Part shown: piece by piece, positions 24,497 through 36,200 of the stretch | How positions within the stretch are numbered: the stretch's first letter is position 1 | How the letters are laid out: every line of letters begins with the position of its first letter | Assembly (NCBI RefSeq): GCF_005116455.1 | Contig: NZ_SWBP01000007.1 | Location: 62,001 to 126,000, forward strand | From: Pedobacter cryophilus | GTDB lineage: Bacteria; Bacteroidota; Bacteroidia; Sphingobacteriales; Sphingobacteriaceae | Length of the DNA stretch: 64,000 bases | Direction: 5' to 3' | Made by a program: the position numbers and the translations under genes | The notes under the pieces: model-generated | The model's database searches: none | What the model saw: only the letters and a program-made list of their open reading frames with translations | What the model was told of the DNA's origin: nothing

Positions 24497-25528
24497 CTAT
24501 TTTAATTGTGCATTTAGCTGATTCCTAAAATCAATATAAATAGGAAAAACTTCTTTCATGCTTTTTACTGTTGCTAAAACACCGTAATACTGATGCTCAA
24601 AATCTATCCAAGGTGTAAAACCAAATGCACCCGGTGATGATGAAATTTTAAGCCTCCCAGTTTTTGGATCTTGCTCTCGCCAATTTCCAATTCCATACTT
24701 CATAACTATTGGTGGCGTAAATAATTTTTCATACTTAGTAAACGGACTGTATTCTACTTTTGCTTCGCCAATTTGATTTGCTAAAAGTTGATTAATAGCT
24801 GTTTCAGAAAGAATTCTTTTCCCTTTAAAAATTCCTTTATTCATCATCATGCTTAATAAATTGAGATAATCATTAACTGAAGAATGCGCTCCTCCACCAA
24901 CTTGTGGTGTTTTCTCATTTTTAGTAAACGTGGTGTTTTTCATTTCCAAGGGCTTGGCAATTTTTTCTTGAAAAAGCGTTTCAAAATCTTTTTTACCTAC
25001 CAATTCAGCTATTCTTCCAGCAACTTGCATAGAATGGCCTCCATAGCTAAAATATTCCCCTGGTTTTCCAATCAGTTTCTCTTTAAAAATGGTTTCGCAT
25101 TGCTCGGCCATTTCATTTTTATTCATTCTTATAAGCTTTAAAGTTCCTTTTCCAGACATTCCAGATGTATGCGAGAACAATTGCTGAATGGTAATATTGG
25201 CTTTATCTTGAGGAACAGTCGGGAAAAATTTCTTTAGTGGATCATTTAATGTAATCAATTTTTCGTCAACCAATTTCATGATTAATGCCCCACTTAACCA
25301 TTTACTGGCCGATGCAATTGGGATTGCGGTATCATCATTAATTACCCCAAATTGATACTGGTACAACACTTCATTTTTAGACACTACTTTCACATTTAAA
25401 CCCTTTTTAAAGCCCACCAACTCTTCTTGGTTGTTTCTTAAAAATTGATCTAACTGCTTTTTATCCAAACTTTGTGAAAAAGTTGGTGCAACTAGCAATT
25501 GCAACAAAATAAATATTGTATACCTCAT
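24497..25528 (-). CDS. Serine hydrolase of the beta-lactamase/PBP fold
   Basis: 343 residues from the ATG at 25528 (two codons inside the longest frame). A signal peptide (about 1-18) leads into a class-C-like fold. The S-x-x-K active site is IASASKWL (S73, K76), with the Tyr motif YFSYGGHS near residue 160 where beta-lactamases have YxN. The family includes esterases, D-aminopeptidases and PBP-like proteins; the substrate cannot be told. The LFSHTSGM segment is typical of the group. It is preceded by the terminator of the M16 genes and should have its own promoter. Confidence 0.9.
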   Translation of the reverse strand: MRYTIFILLQLLVAPTFSQSLDKKQLDQFLRNNQEELVGFKKGLNVKVVSKNEVLYQYQFGVINDDTAIPIASASKWLSGALIMKLVDEKLITLNDPLKKFFPTVPQDKANITIQQLFSHTSGMSGKGTLKLIRMNKNEMAEQCETIFKEKLIGKPGEYFSYGGHSMQVAGRIAELVGKKDFETLFQEKIAKPLEMKNTTFTKNEKTPQVGGGAHSSVNDYLNLLSMMMNKGIFKGKRILSETAINQLLANQIGEAKVEYSPFTKYEKLFTPPIVMKYGIGNWREQDPKTGRLKISSSPGAFGFTPWIDFEHQYYGVLATVKSMKEVFPIYIDFRNQLNAQLK

Positions 25529-25560
25529 CACCAATTGACTGTTTTATCATTAAAAAGTTT

Positions 25561-25592
25561 AAAAAACAAAAGCCTCAATTTTTACTTGAGGC
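25561..25592 (-). terminator. Terminator of the M16 peptidase operon
   Basis: On the minus strand GCCTCAA and TTGAGGC (25586-25592 with 25572-25578) are followed by TTTTGTTTTTT. Confidence 0.75.
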
Positions 25593-25619
25593 CTCAATTT
25601 TATTAAATTATTTTGGTTC

Positions 25620-27014
25620 TTAATACCCGTCAGTTTTAATTTGTTTCTCGGTTACGGGTCCGTATTTCTCTACAATACTTTTAATATCTGCAGATTTCCC
25701 AATAAATAAGAACTGCAAATTATCTGCAGGGAAATATTTAGCCACAATTTCTTTGGCTTTCGCCGATGTTAAACCATCTACATTAACCTGAAAATTATTA
25801 ATATAAGATTCATCAAATCCGTACCAAAACATCTGCGTAAGCAAAGAAGCTAACTGACTAGATGTTTCATAATCTGGGGGAAATTGCCCTTTCACATAAT
25901 TTTTTGCTGATGTTAAAGTCTCTTCATCCATCCCTTTTTCTCTCAATTTTTTCAAAACCTCTAAGGCTTTATCTACAGTTGGTTCCGTGGTTTTAGTAGC
26001 GGTAAAAGTAGAAACATAAAAAGTTCCAGCATTTTTTAAAGCCGCAAAGCGACTGTTGGCACCATAAGTTAAGCCCGAGTTTACCCGTAACTCGTCATTT
26101 AACCAAGAGGTAAATCTTCCACCCAAAACGGTATTCACTACTTCAATAGCCACATAATCTGGATTGTTTCTACTAATGCCTTTCCCTCCTATATACATGG
26201 TGGTTTCTCTGGCATCTTCCTTATTTACCAATAAAACTCTTGATTTTGTTGGCAAAGCTTCTGGCATAGTAATTTTCATGCTGTTTTCACTTCCTTTTTT
26301 CCATTCGCCAAATAATTTAGTGATTTTCTCTTTCATCAACTTAGCGTTAAAATCTCCAACGAGGGTAATTGCTGAACCATTTGGATGATAATTACTTTGG
26401 TAAAAAGCTTTTAGATCTGAAGTATTAATATTAGTGATGGTACTTGGTTTTCCAGAAGTTGGGTTCGCATAAGGGTGCTCTCCGTAAATAAATTTATCCC
26501 AATAATTGCCCATTACATTACGCGGGCTTTCTTTAGCTCTTTCTAATTCCTGTAAACCTCTGGCTTTTTCTTTATCAAATTCTTGTTGGTTAAAAACCGG
26601 ATGAAGCAACACTTCTTTAATAATAGGTAAAACCTTGTCTTGATCTACTTTGGCAAACTTAGCACTTAAATTGGCCGACTCTTTACTTGCTGATGTATTT
26701 AATGATGCCCCTAAAAAATCAAGTTGCTTTTCAATTTCTGATTTGGTGTAGCTTTTAGTTCCGTACTGCAAACCATCAGCAGTTAAAGCTGCTAGACCAT
26801 TTTTTTGCCCATCGTAAATGGCTCCAGCTGGGATAACTGCCGCTAAACTTATGGTGGGCACTTCATGCTGCTCCATTAAATAAATGGTTAATCCATTCTT
26901 TAAAATAAATTTTTGATAGGCCGGCACTTTAAAAGCCTCCTGAGCATTTGTTATATTAATGGATACTGCCAGAAGTAAGAAAGGCAACATCATGATTGAT
27001 ACTATTTTTTTCAT
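25620..27014 (-). CDS. M16 peptidase-like protein, non-catalytic partner
   Basis: 464 residues with a signal peptide ending near residue 24 (VSINITNAQ). The fold is M16: LKNGLTIYLMEQHEVPTISL, a C-terminal half with YIGGKGISRNNPDYVAIEVV and GGRFTSWLNDELR. The zinc motif HxxEH is absent; the corresponding region reads GLAALTADGLQYGT. It therefore pairs, as usual, with the catalytic subunit encoded 48 bases upstream. Periplasmic or outer-membrane-facing protein degradation is likely. Confidence 0.93.
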   Translation of the reverse strand: MKKIVSIMMLPFLLLAVSINITNAQEAFKVPAYQKFILKNGLTIYLMEQHEVPTISLAAVIPAGAIYDGQKNGLAALTADGLQYGTKSYTKSEIEKQLDFLGASLNTSASKESANLSAKFAKVDQDKVLPIIKEVLLHPVFNQQEFDKEKARGLQELERAKESPRNVMGNYWDKFIYGEHPYANPTSGKPSTITNINTSDLKAFYQSNYHPNGSAITLVGDFNAKLMKEKITKLFGEWKKGSENSMKITMPEALPTKSRVLLVNKEDARETTMYIGGKGISRNNPDYVAIEVVNTVLGGRFTSWLNDELRVNSGLTYGANSRFAALKNAGTFYVSTFTATKTTEPTVDKALEVLKKLREKGMDEETLTSAKNYVKGQFPPDYETSSQLASLLTQMFWYGFDESYINNFQVNVDGLTSAKAKEIVAKYFPADNLQFLFIGKSADIKSIVEKYGPVTEKQIKTDGY

Positions 27015-27062
27015 CTTTTTATAATTAATTGGGCTTAAACCCTAATCCTTTTACCTTAAACC

Positions 27063-28379
27063 TTACTCTTCTACGTTTGCTTTTAAAACCCCTACCGTTC
27101 TATTAGATTTTTTGAAATAAGTATTGGCTACTCTTTTCACATCATCCAAACTTACTTTAGCATATTCATCTGGGGCGCTAAACATTTTTTTATAATCGCC
27201 AAAAAACAACTCGTAAGTACCTAAACTATTAGATTTACCATCAATAGTTTCTATAGAACTGTAAAACTCCATTAACTTCTGGTTCTTAATTTTTTGCAAT
27301 TCATTTTGCGTAATTCCTTCTTTAGCAATCTTTTCTAATTCTGCATAAACGGTTTTTTCAACCTCATCTAAAGATTTCCCTTTGTTTGAGGAAATATAAA
27401 ACTGAAATAAAGTAGGATCAAAACTTTCTCCATAACGAGAAAAAATAGACGTTGCCAGTTGCTTTTCATCTACCAAAGAAGTGTATAATCTAGAAGAATT
27501 TCCACTGGTTAAAACCGAGCTTAAAATATCTAAAGCATAATAATCTTTAGATTTTGATTCGGGCACATGATAAGCAATCATCATGTAAGGTGCATTCACT
27601 TGCTTTTGTACGGTTATTCTTCTTTCGCCAGTTTGTGGAGGCTCTACTAAATGCACTTTAGGAGCAGGAGCTTGTGCCGGAATTGGCTCCATATATTTTT
27701 CGGCTAAGCGCTTTACTTCAGCTAATTTAACATTGCCAGAAACTACAACGGTACAGTTATTTGGCGCATAATAAGTTTTAAAATAATATTCTAAATCTTG
27801 TTTAGTCCAGTTTTTAATATCTTCTTCATATCCAATTACGCTCCAACCGTAAGGATGTTCTACATAAGCTGTGGCGCTAACCATTTCGCCTAATGTTCTC
27901 CATGGAGAGTTTTCTAAACCAGTGCTTCTTTCAGAAAGCACCACTTCTCTTTCAGAATCAACATATTTTGGATCAATGGCTAAATTAGCAATCCTATCAG
28001 ATTCTAAATCAAACATGGTTTCCATCGCATTTGCTGGAAACCAATCAGTATAAACGGTCACATTTTCTGTGGTGTAGGCATTATTTGCACCTCCGTTAAA
28101 TTCCATGGTTCTATCAAATTGCTTGGGGCCGTATTTTTTTGCTCCGTTAAACATCATGTGCTCAAAAAAGTGAGACAAACCGGTAATACCGGGATGTTCA
28201 TTTCTAGAACCTACGCTGTAAAACAAATACATATTTGCATTAGGGATAGAATTATCCTCTAAAACCAAAAACTTCATCCCATTTTTTAGGGTAAAAGTTT
28301 TTACATCATCCACCTTATTTTGGGCATAAAGCTGAGTGCCTGCCACTAATAATAAAGCTACTGCTATTCTTTTGATCAT
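27063..28379 (-). CDS. M16 zinc peptidase, catalytic subunit
   Basis: 438 residues, signal peptide about 1-20 (VALLLVAGTQLYAQ). The inverted zinc motif HFFEH is at 70-74 (H70, E73, H74), with the downstream glutamate in SEREVVLSERS. GNSSRLYTSLVDEKQLATSI in the second half is typical of the R-Y-rich substrate pocket. It is the first gene of a two-gene unit with the inactive partner. Confidence 0.95.
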   Translation of the reverse strand: MIKRIAVALLLVAGTQLYAQNKVDDVKTFTLKNGMKFLVLEDNSIPNANMYLFYSVGSRNEHPGITGLSHFFEHMMFNGAKKYGPKQFDRTMEFNGGANNAYTTENVTVYTDWFPANAMETMFDLESDRIANLAIDPKYVDSEREVVLSERSTGLENSPWRTLGEMVSATAYVEHPYGWSVIGYEEDIKNWTKQDLEYYFKTYYAPNNCTVVVSGNVKLAEVKRLAEKYMEPIPAQAPAPKVHLVEPPQTGERRITVQKQVNAPYMMIAYHVPESKSKDYYALDILSSVLTSGNSSRLYTSLVDEKQLATSIFSRYGESFDPTLFQFYISSNKGKSLDEVEKTVYAELEKIAKEGITQNELQKIKNQKLMEFYSSIETIDGKSNSLGTYELFFGDYKKMFSAPDEYAKVSLDDVKRVANTYFKKSNRTVGVLKANVEE

Positions 28380-28476
28380 AATTTTGATTTTTGCAAATGC
28401 AATTTAAAGCTTGATGCTCATAATAACTAATAAGAAATAAATTATGTCAACATTTTTGCAATCAACTGCCTGCTAA

Positions 28477-30156
<1,680 letters not shown>

Positions 30157-30225
30157 GGATGAGTTGAAAGTGGAGTGGGCATTTTAGTCCCGATGAAAAA
30201 TGCAGCTTCACTCTTTGAAGCAAAA

Positions 30226-30256
30226 AGCCTTGCAAAATTTGTAAGGCTTTTTTTTT
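30226..30256 (+). terminator. Terminator after pgi
   Basis: AGCCTT (30226-30231) pairs with AAGGCT (30243-30248), followed by nine T. It lies inside the longest frame of the next gene, showing that this gene must start later. Confidence 0.85.
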
Positions 30257-30288
30257 CGCTACGACAAAGCATTCAAAAACCGAATGTT

Positions 30289-31227
30289 ATGCGAAAAATT
30301 CAACTACTTCAAATCGTTTTAATATTTATCACTTTGGCTTTAACCGCTTGCCAAGGAACAGATGTTTTGGATGATCCGATTGTAGCGCCAAAAATACAGC
30401 TCGATAAAAACCAAGCTATTTTAAGAGTAAACGAAGAAACAACCGTTAAAGCAAAATATTTTGACGAATATGGTGTAGAAAAAACTGTTCCTTTCATCTG
30501 GGCATCTACTCAACCACAAAATGTAACTGTAAATCAGGATGGAAAAATAACTGCCTTAAAAGCGGGTAGCGCTCAGGTTTTCCCACAATATCAAAACTTT
30601 ATTGGTCCTGCTGTAGATGTAAATGTTGTAGCCACAGACAACGCAATTGCCAAAGTCATTATCAGTTCATCTAAATCTAACCTAAACCTAAATGAGCAAA
30701 TTAATCTTACCATAACCGCTCAAAACATTAATGGACAAACTGTTACCGGGATAAAGACAGAGTGGTTTTCTGAAAACGCATCTATTTTAAAAGTAAATGC
30801 CAACGGAGAAGTAACCGCTTTAGCAAATGGGATTGCTGGTATACATGCTAAAATTGACGGTGTAAAAAGTAACAGCATAGATTTTACAGTTGGAAGTAAT
30901 TCTCTAAATGGAACTTTTGTATCAGCAGGTGGGTATAAAGCGGTTGGTACTGTAATACTTAAAAATATAAACAACGAGGTTATTTTAGAATTAGGAAGCG
31001 ATTTTGAAACCAGTTTTGCCTTAGGAACTTTTGTTTATTTAGCCAACTCTACTAATGGCTCTGTGGTAAGATCAACAGGTTTAGATTTAGGAGAAATTAG
31101 AGCTAACGGCGCTAAAAGCTTTAATGTTAGCATGGCAAAAGCTAATGTGACTTTAACAGATTACAAATATGTGGTGATACTTTGCAAACCTGCAAGTGTG
31201 AGTTTTGGATTTGCTGAATTGAAATAA
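30289..31227 (+). CDS. Lipoprotein with bacterial Ig-like (Big_2) domains
   Basis: 312 residues from the ATG at 30289; the longer frame from 30175 would run through the pgi terminator. The lipobox LTAC puts the lipidated cysteine at residue 21. Two Big_2-type domains follow (PKIQLDKNQAILRVNEETTV ... GKITALKAGSAQVF, and VIISSSKSNLNLNEQINLTI ... GEVTALANGIAGIHA), then a C-terminal beta domain of unknown type. Surface or periplasmic adhesion/scaffold roles are plausible. The next gene starts one base after its stop. Confidence 0.85.
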   Translation: MRKIQLLQIVLIFITLALTACQGTDVLDDPIVAPKIQLDKNQAILRVNEETTVKAKYFDEYGVEKTVPFIWASTQPQNVTVNQDGKITALKAGSAQVFPQYQNFIGPAVDVNVVATDNAIAKVIISSSKSNLNLNEQINLTITAQNINGQTVTGIKTEWFSENASILKVNANGEVTALANGIAGIHAKIDGVKSNSIDFTVGSNSLNGTFVSAGGYKAVGTVILKNINNEVILELGSDFETSFALGTFVYLANSTNGSVVRSTGLDLGEIRANGAKSFNVSMAKANVTLTDYKYVVILCKPASVSFGFAELK

Positions 31228-31228
31228 G

Positions 31229-32065
31229 ATGAAAACTACTTTAAAATTTGGAGCGCTACTTTTACTTCCTTTTAATTTATTTGCTCAAGGTTGGTCACAA
31301 GGCAAAGGTAATGGCTATTTAAAAATCAACCAAAACATAGTGAGTTCTTCTAAATATTATGCGCCAAATGGAAGCAAAGTAAGTATTACTACTATTAACC
31401 AATATGCAACCGGTTTTTATGGTGAATTTGGTATCAACAAAAACCTTACTGGCTTAATTAATTTTCCTGTTTTTGTAAATCAGAGCTTAAATGCCATTCA
31501 ATACAAACAAAGTGGCAAAACAATTCCGGGTGATGAGCTGAATGCCATTGGAGACACAGATATTGGCTTAAAATTTGGTTTTGCTCAAAAAAAATCAATT
31601 GTATGGAGTACCAGCCTGATTTTAGGATTACCTTTTGGCAAAACCAATGGCGGAGAAACAGGCATTTTGCAAACTGGAGATGGCGAGTTTAACCAAATGA
31701 TAAGAGTAGACGCTAGTCATTCTTTTTATCCTAAACCTATTTACGTTTCTGCATATTCTGGCTTTAATAATAGAACAAAAGATTTTTCAGACGAGTTGAG
31801 GTATGGTTTTGAAATTGGCTTTCCATTTAAAAGTTTTACTCCTGTTTTTAAACTAAGCGGAATAAAATCATTAAAAAATGGTTCTACTTTAAGCAATCAA
31901 GGCAATCTGTTTGCAAACAATGTCGAATTTTTATCCCCAGCTTTAGAGTTGAACTATTTATTAAATAAGAAAATTGGCTTAAGCGGAGCCGTTGCTTCTG
32001 CCCTATTTGGCAAAAATGTATTGAGTGCGCTCAATTATAATTTTGGAATTTTTAGAAAGTGGTAA
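31229..32065 (+). CDS. Outer-membrane beta-barrel protein
   Basis: 278 residues, signal peptide about 1-19 (ALLLLPFNLFAQ). Repeated amphipathic strands (GYLKINQNIV, GFYGEFGINKNLTGLINFPV, TDIGLKFGFAQKKSIVWSTS, YGFEIGFPF) and a final FGIFRKW suggest an outer-membrane barrel, similar to the phenol-degradation/transporter-like families of this phylum. Function unknown. The one-base spacing to the preceding Ig-like lipoprotein implies a joint envelope role. Confidence 0.75.
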   Translation: MKTTLKFGALLLLPFNLFAQGWSQGKGNGYLKINQNIVSSSKYYAPNGSKVSITTINQYATGFYGEFGINKNLTGLINFPVFVNQSLNAIQYKQSGKTIPGDELNAIGDTDIGLKFGFAQKKSIVWSTSLILGLPFGKTNGGETGILQTGDGEFNQMIRVDASHSFYPKPIYVSAYSGFNNRTKDFSDELRYGFEIGFPFKSFTPVFKLSGIKSLKNGSTLSNQGNLFANNVEFLSPALELNYLLNKKIGLSGAVASALFGKNVLSALNYNFGIFRKW

Positions 32066-32071
32066 TTGAAC

Positions 32072-33121
32072 TTATTGCTTTACCAATTCTATTTGGAAAA
32101 GTTTATCCCACTTTTTACCCGTTACAAATAATCTTTTACCCGCTTTATCATAGGCAATGCCGTTTAAAACATTATTGCCTTCATCATCAACCGGGCCTTT
32201 TGGCAAGCCTATCAAATTAATATAGGCTTCTACTTCGCCTGTTTTAGGATTGATGATAGCCACCAACTCTGATTGATAAATATTAGCATATAATTTACCC
32301 TCTACCCACTCTAATTCATTAAGCTGACTAACCGGTCCTTTATCATCATAAACCTCTATCATCCCGGTAGGTAAATACGTGTTTTTATCTAATAAAAAAA
32401 TACGATTAGTTCCATCTGTATTGTAAACGGTTTCTCCGTCAAAAGCTAATCCCCAGCCTTCTTCGGCATGGTTATAAGGAATAGTTTTTAATAATTTAAA
32501 AGTAGCTCTATCATATTCAAAAATCACTTTTTCTGTATAGGTTAACTGAATAATTTTATTAGCAATAACAGTCATTCCCTCCGCAAAATATTGATCAATG
32601 TCTTGCTGCTTTAATACTGTACCATCTAAAGCTACTTTTCTTAAACTTGAGTAATTAGCTTCGCCGTCGCTTTCGTAAAAAACACCATCGTGATATTCTA
32701 ATCCTTGGGTATATGATGTAACGGAATGAGGAAAAGTTTTGATGATTTGATAACCATATTGATCTGGCTTTTTAGAACTCACTATTATAATGTTGGCTGT
32801 GACTTCTTCTGATATTCCTTTTCTAAATATTTTTGCAGTAATTAACCTGCTACCCAACGAATAGTTTTCTGTTTTCAGTTGAAAAGCAGTAGTATCTAAA
32901 ATGGTTTCAACTTTTGAAGTATCTACAAAATATTGGATAGAATCTACCAATCCGTCTGTAAAGGAAAGTCGAAGTGAAATAGGTTGCCCTGATTTTACTA
33001 TTTCTCCACTTTCTGGGCTGATAAAAGAACTTGTAGAATTGGAGTTACTCTTTTGCTTGCAAGCAATAAATAAAGAGAGAAAGCAAATGGCTACAATTCT
33101 ATATGTGTTTTTAGTTGTCAT
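32072..33121 (-). CDS. Glutaminyl-peptide cyclotransferase, lipoprotein form
   Basis: 349 residues. The lipobox FIAC gives C21 as the lipidated residue. An N-terminal beta domain (about 35-115) precedes the five-bladed glutamine cyclotransferase domain: SVTSYTQGLEYHDGVFYESD, AEGMTVIANKIIQLTY, EEGWGLAFDGETVYNTDGTN, LNELEWVEGKLYANIYQSE, VLNGIAYD. The enzyme forms N-terminal pyroglutamate on exported proteins. It ends 6 bases from the convergent barrel gene. Confidence 0.93.
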   Translation of the reverse strand: MTTKNTYRIVAICFLSLFIACKQKSNSNSTSSFISPESGEIVKSGQPISLRLSFTDGLVDSIQYFVDTSKVETILDTTAFQLKTENYSLGSRLITAKIFRKGISEEVTANIIIVSSKKPDQYGYQIIKTFPHSVTSYTQGLEYHDGVFYESDGEANYSSLRKVALDGTVLKQQDIDQYFAEGMTVIANKIIQLTYTEKVIFEYDRATFKLLKTIPYNHAEEGWGLAFDGETVYNTDGTNRIFLLDKNTYLPTGMIEVYDDKGPVSQLNELEWVEGKLYANIYQSELVAIINPKTGEVEAYINLIGLPKGPVDDEGNNVLNGIAYDKAGKRLFVTGKKWDKLFQIELVKQ

Positions 33122-33411
33122 TTTTTGATCTTATAGATAATAATCTTCTAATTTAAAAGCTTATTGGCTAAAGTAAAAGAAAGACAGTATTAATACGAAT
33201 TTTAAAAACCATTCCTATTCATTAAATTAGTAAATAAGATTGTGAAACAGATGATTAAAACGTTTTGCAGAAAAAACAGGCCCCTAATTTTAAAATACTT
33301 AAGAACTTAATTTTTAAAAGATTTAAAAAAAACCATACCTGTTGTATTTGCGTTATTTAATATGAATTAACCTAATTAATACTATTTCTTTTTACCATAA
33401 AATCAATAAAA

Positions 33412-33876
33412 ATGGAACGTCATGAATTTTTAAAATCTTTAGGTTTGGGAGTTGCAATGGTTTGCGGTGGCGCTTGTTTAAGTGCTTGTGGTGGCGATGA
33501 TACTTCTACACCAAATAATACTACGCCAACACCATCTCCAAATCCAGGCACTGGTAATACGGTAAGTATAGATATCCCAAGTAAGCTGGCTAATATAGGC
33601 GACCAAACTACCATGAATGGAGTGCTTTTCTTTAGATTATCAGCAGGAAACACTAGTGCTTCTTTTGTAGCTACAGAAGCTTTGTGCCCTCATCAAAGTG
33701 GGCAATTACGTTGGTTAAACAACCAAAGTAAGATTCAATGCCAACTTCACCAAGCTGAATATACCAGTAGTGGAACAGTTACTCAAGGTCCACAAAATTC
33801 ACAAGGGAGTACTAGAACGTTAAAAATTTATACCACAACAATTTCGGGGAACACCATTACGGCAACAGTGGTTTAA
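33412..33876 (+). CDS. Rieske [2Fe-2S] lipoprotein
   Basis: 154 residues. The N-terminus has the shape of a lipoprotein signal (VCGGACLSAC) and a Thr/Pro/Asn linker (28-48). The Rieske motifs are C92-x-H94 (LCPHQSG) and C110-x-x-H113 (QCQLHQAEY), which bind the 2Fe-2S cluster. It is a minimal single-domain Rieske protein without a cytochrome partner nearby; the redox partner is unknown. The 290-base gap upstream holds no gene that I can see. Confidence 0.9.
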   Translation: MERHEFLKSLGLGVAMVCGGACLSACGGDDTSTPNNTTPTPSPNPGTGNTVSIDIPSKLANIGDQTTMNGVLFFRLSAGNTSASFVATEALCPHQSGQLRWLNNQSKIQCQLHQAEYTSSGTVTQGPQNSQGSTRTLKIYTTTISGNTITATVV

Positions 33877-33881
33877 AGAAA

Positions 33882-34247
33882 TTAATAATTCCAAAAGGCG
33901 TCTTCAATGTGGTTAATTTGATAGGTTTCAAATCCTTTTTTAAATAAAATGGATATGATATCGAACCTCATTTCGCCTTTATGATCTACTAAATAAACAT
34001 ATTCTTCGGCGGCATCTGTTAATAGTTGCTGCTTTTTTTGATCTACAAATTCTTCTGGGTCACCAAAATAATTTCCCGAACGGGCTTTAACTTCTACAAA
34101 AATGATGGTTTTATTGTGGTAGGCAATAATATCAACTTCGGCTTTGCCAAACGTCCAGTTTTCATCTAAAATCTCAAAGCCTTTGGCCTCTAAAAAAGCT
34201 TTTGCAATGGCTTCTCCTTTTTTACCATCATCGTTATGCGTTGCCAT
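33882..34247 (-). CDS. yraN: YraN family (UPF0102) protein
   Basis: 121 residues. GKKGEAIAKAFLEAKGFEIL, then the restriction-endonuclease-like core VDIIAYHNKTIIFVEVKARS (E-x-K) identify UPF0102/YraN. The fold is nuclease-like, but the activity of the family is not settled. Its start directly abuts the stop of dnaG upstream, so they are co-transcribed. Confidence 0.95.
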   Translation of the reverse strand: MATHNDDGKKGEAIAKAFLEAKGFEILDENWTFGKAEVDIIAYHNKTIIFVEVKARSGNYFGDPEEFVDQKKQQLLTDAAEEYVYLVDHKGEMRFDIISILFKKGFETYQINHIEDAFWNY

Positions 34248-36200
34248 TTATTTGATAATTACTGAGCCTAAATAGTTAGAAATATATTTTTCTACCTCTT
34301 TTAGCTGCAAATATTCTTTCATCAAAATGGTAACATTATCCACATCTGCTTCTTCCTGAATGGCTTTTTGTTTGGTGGTAATCATGCTGGCAATTTTTTT
34401 CTTTTTCAAATGAAAAATAGCGCCCATTACGGTTCCTTTTAATCTTTCGGTTTCATCTGGTACGGTAATGTTGTGCATCAGATACCAATTCTCACTTAAA
34501 TGATAAGGAGATGAAATCATAGAAACCGCCATATTTGCAATCTCCGCATCGGGATGTTGAATAAAATCTTTTTCAGTCGGTAATTTTCCGTTCTCTAACT
34601 CATCATGATAATGTTGAATGACTTTAGCATAAAGAACATTGCTAAAGCTTACATCACTTAAATTGGTAATAATATATGGCCCAATATAAGTATCGGTCAT
34701 TTCATCCCAATTCACCATTTTATCTCCGTAGGTTAATAAAACCCTAATCATGTCTCGCTCTTGAAATTCATCAGCTGGTATAACCTGCTCCTCCACAAAT
34801 GCATCAACAAAAGCTTCAATTGGATAATCATCATGACTTTGCTGTTGGGGTTGCGGTTGAAACTTGGCTTGCTGATTTTGGCTGTCCTTTTTAGCTTTTC
34901 CAAGCTTCATTTTATTGAGCTCAGAAATCAGAATTCGCTCTTCCATTTGCAGCAAGTTGCTACACTCTCTTAAAAAAACAGAAGCTTTAATGGCATCGGG
35001 AATTTTAGCAATACTTTCTACCACTTCCCTTATCACGCCAGCTCTTTTTATAGGATCTTTTCCTGCGTCTTTTAAAAGAATCTCGGTTTTAAAGAAGATA
35101 AAATCCTTCTTGTTTTTTTCTACATGGGTTTTAAAAGTATCAGCTCCTAATTGTTGGATATATGAATCCGGATCATGGCCATCAGGGAAAAGGACTATTT
35201 TCACATCCAATCCTTCCTCCAAAATCATATCTAAACCTCTTAAAGAAGCTTTAATTCCGGCAGCATCACCATCATATAAAATGGTTACACTTTTGGTGAA
35301 ACGACCAATTAATCTTATTTGTTCAACCGTTAAAGAAGTCCCAGATGAAGCCACTACGTTTTCTACGCCGGCTTGCTGCACAGATAAAACATCGGCATAA
35401 CCTTCTACCAAGTAACAATTGTCAAAATCTCTTATGGCTTTCTTTGCCTGAAAAAGCCCGTAAAGCACACTAGATTTATGGTAAATATCACTTTCTGGAG
35501 AGTTTACATATTTAGGAACTGCTTTATCTGTTTTTAAAGTCCGGCCTCCAAAACCAATAATCCTACCTGTAAAATTATGGATGGGAAACATCACCCGCCC
35601 TCTAAATCTATCGTATATTCGGCCTAAATCATTTTTGATGACTAAGCCAGTTTCCTCTAAAAATTCTTGTTTAAATCCATCGGCAACAGCAGCATCTAGT
35701 AAAGCATTCCAATCATCGGGCGAAAAGCCTAATTCAAATTTCTTTATAATGTCTTCTCTAAAACCACGCTCCTTAAAATAGCTTAGTCCGATAGTTTTGC
35801 CCGCTTCACTATTCCACATTTTATTGGCAAAAAATTTGGCCGCATAATTAGAAACAATGTATAAACTCTCTCTCCTATCTACCTCTGCCTGATACTCTGG
35901 CGTAACTTCTGTTTCTTCAACCTCAATATTATATTTTCTGGCAACGTACTTTAAAGCTTCTGGATACGAGTATTTTTCGTGTTCCATAATAAACCTAACC
36001 GAGTCTCCGCCTTTGCCACAACCAAAGCATTTAAAAATCCCTTTTGAAGGAGACACATGAAATGAAGGCGACTTTTCTCCATGAAAAGGACATAAACCAA
36101 TCATGCTTGTTCCCCGCTTTTTTAGATGCACAAAATCACCCACCACCTCTTCTACTCGGGCAGTTTCTAAAATACGATCTATGGTTTCTTTCTTAATCAT
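34248..36200 (-). CDS. dnaG: DNA primase
   Basis: 650 residues. The N-terminal CHC2 zinc finger (CPFHGEKSPSFHVSPSKGIF, then CFGCG) spans about 35-65, the TOPRIM core includes YLVEGYADVLSVQQAG (about 263-278), ASSGTSLT and LYDGDAAG, and the C-terminal DnaB-binding region is divergent with a Gln-rich linker near residue 440. It synthesises RNA primers for replication. It is followed without gap by yraN. Length is normal for the phylum. Confidence 0.98.
   Translation of the reverse strand: MIKKETIDRILETARVEEVVGDFVHLKKRGTSMIGLCPFHGEKSPSFHVSPSKGIFKCFGCGKGGDSVRFIMEHEKYSYPEALKYVARKYNIEVEETEVTPEYQAEVDRRESLYIVSNYAAKFFANKMWNSEAGKTIGLSYFKERGFREDIIKKFELGFSPDDWNALLDAAVADGFKQEFLEETGLVIKNDLGRIYDRFRGRVMFPIHNFTGRIIGFGGRTLKTDKAVPKYVNSPESDIYHKSSVLYGLFQAKKAIRDFDNCYLVEGYADVLSVQQAGVENVVASSGTSLTVEQIRLIGRFTKSVTILYDGDAAGIKASLRGLDMILEEGLDVKIVLFPDGHDPDSYIQQLGADTFKTHVEKNKKDFIFFKTEILLKDAGKDPIKRAGVIREVVESIAKIPDAIKASVFLRECSNLLQMEERILISELNKMKLGKAKKDSQNQQAKFQPQPQQQSHDDYPIEAFVDAFVEEQVIPADEFQERDMIRVLLTYGDKMVNWDEMTDTYIGPYIITNLSDVSFSNVLYAKVIQHYHDELENGKLPTEKDFIQHPDAEIANMAVSMISSPYHLSENWYLMHNITVPDETERLKGTVMGAIFHLKKKKIASMITTKQKAIQEEADVDNVTILMKEYLQLKEVEKYISNYLGSVIIK

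Noticed and set aside
30175-30288. N-terminal extension of the Ig-like lipoprotein
   Set aside because: It contains the pgi terminator; the lipobox signal starts at 30289.
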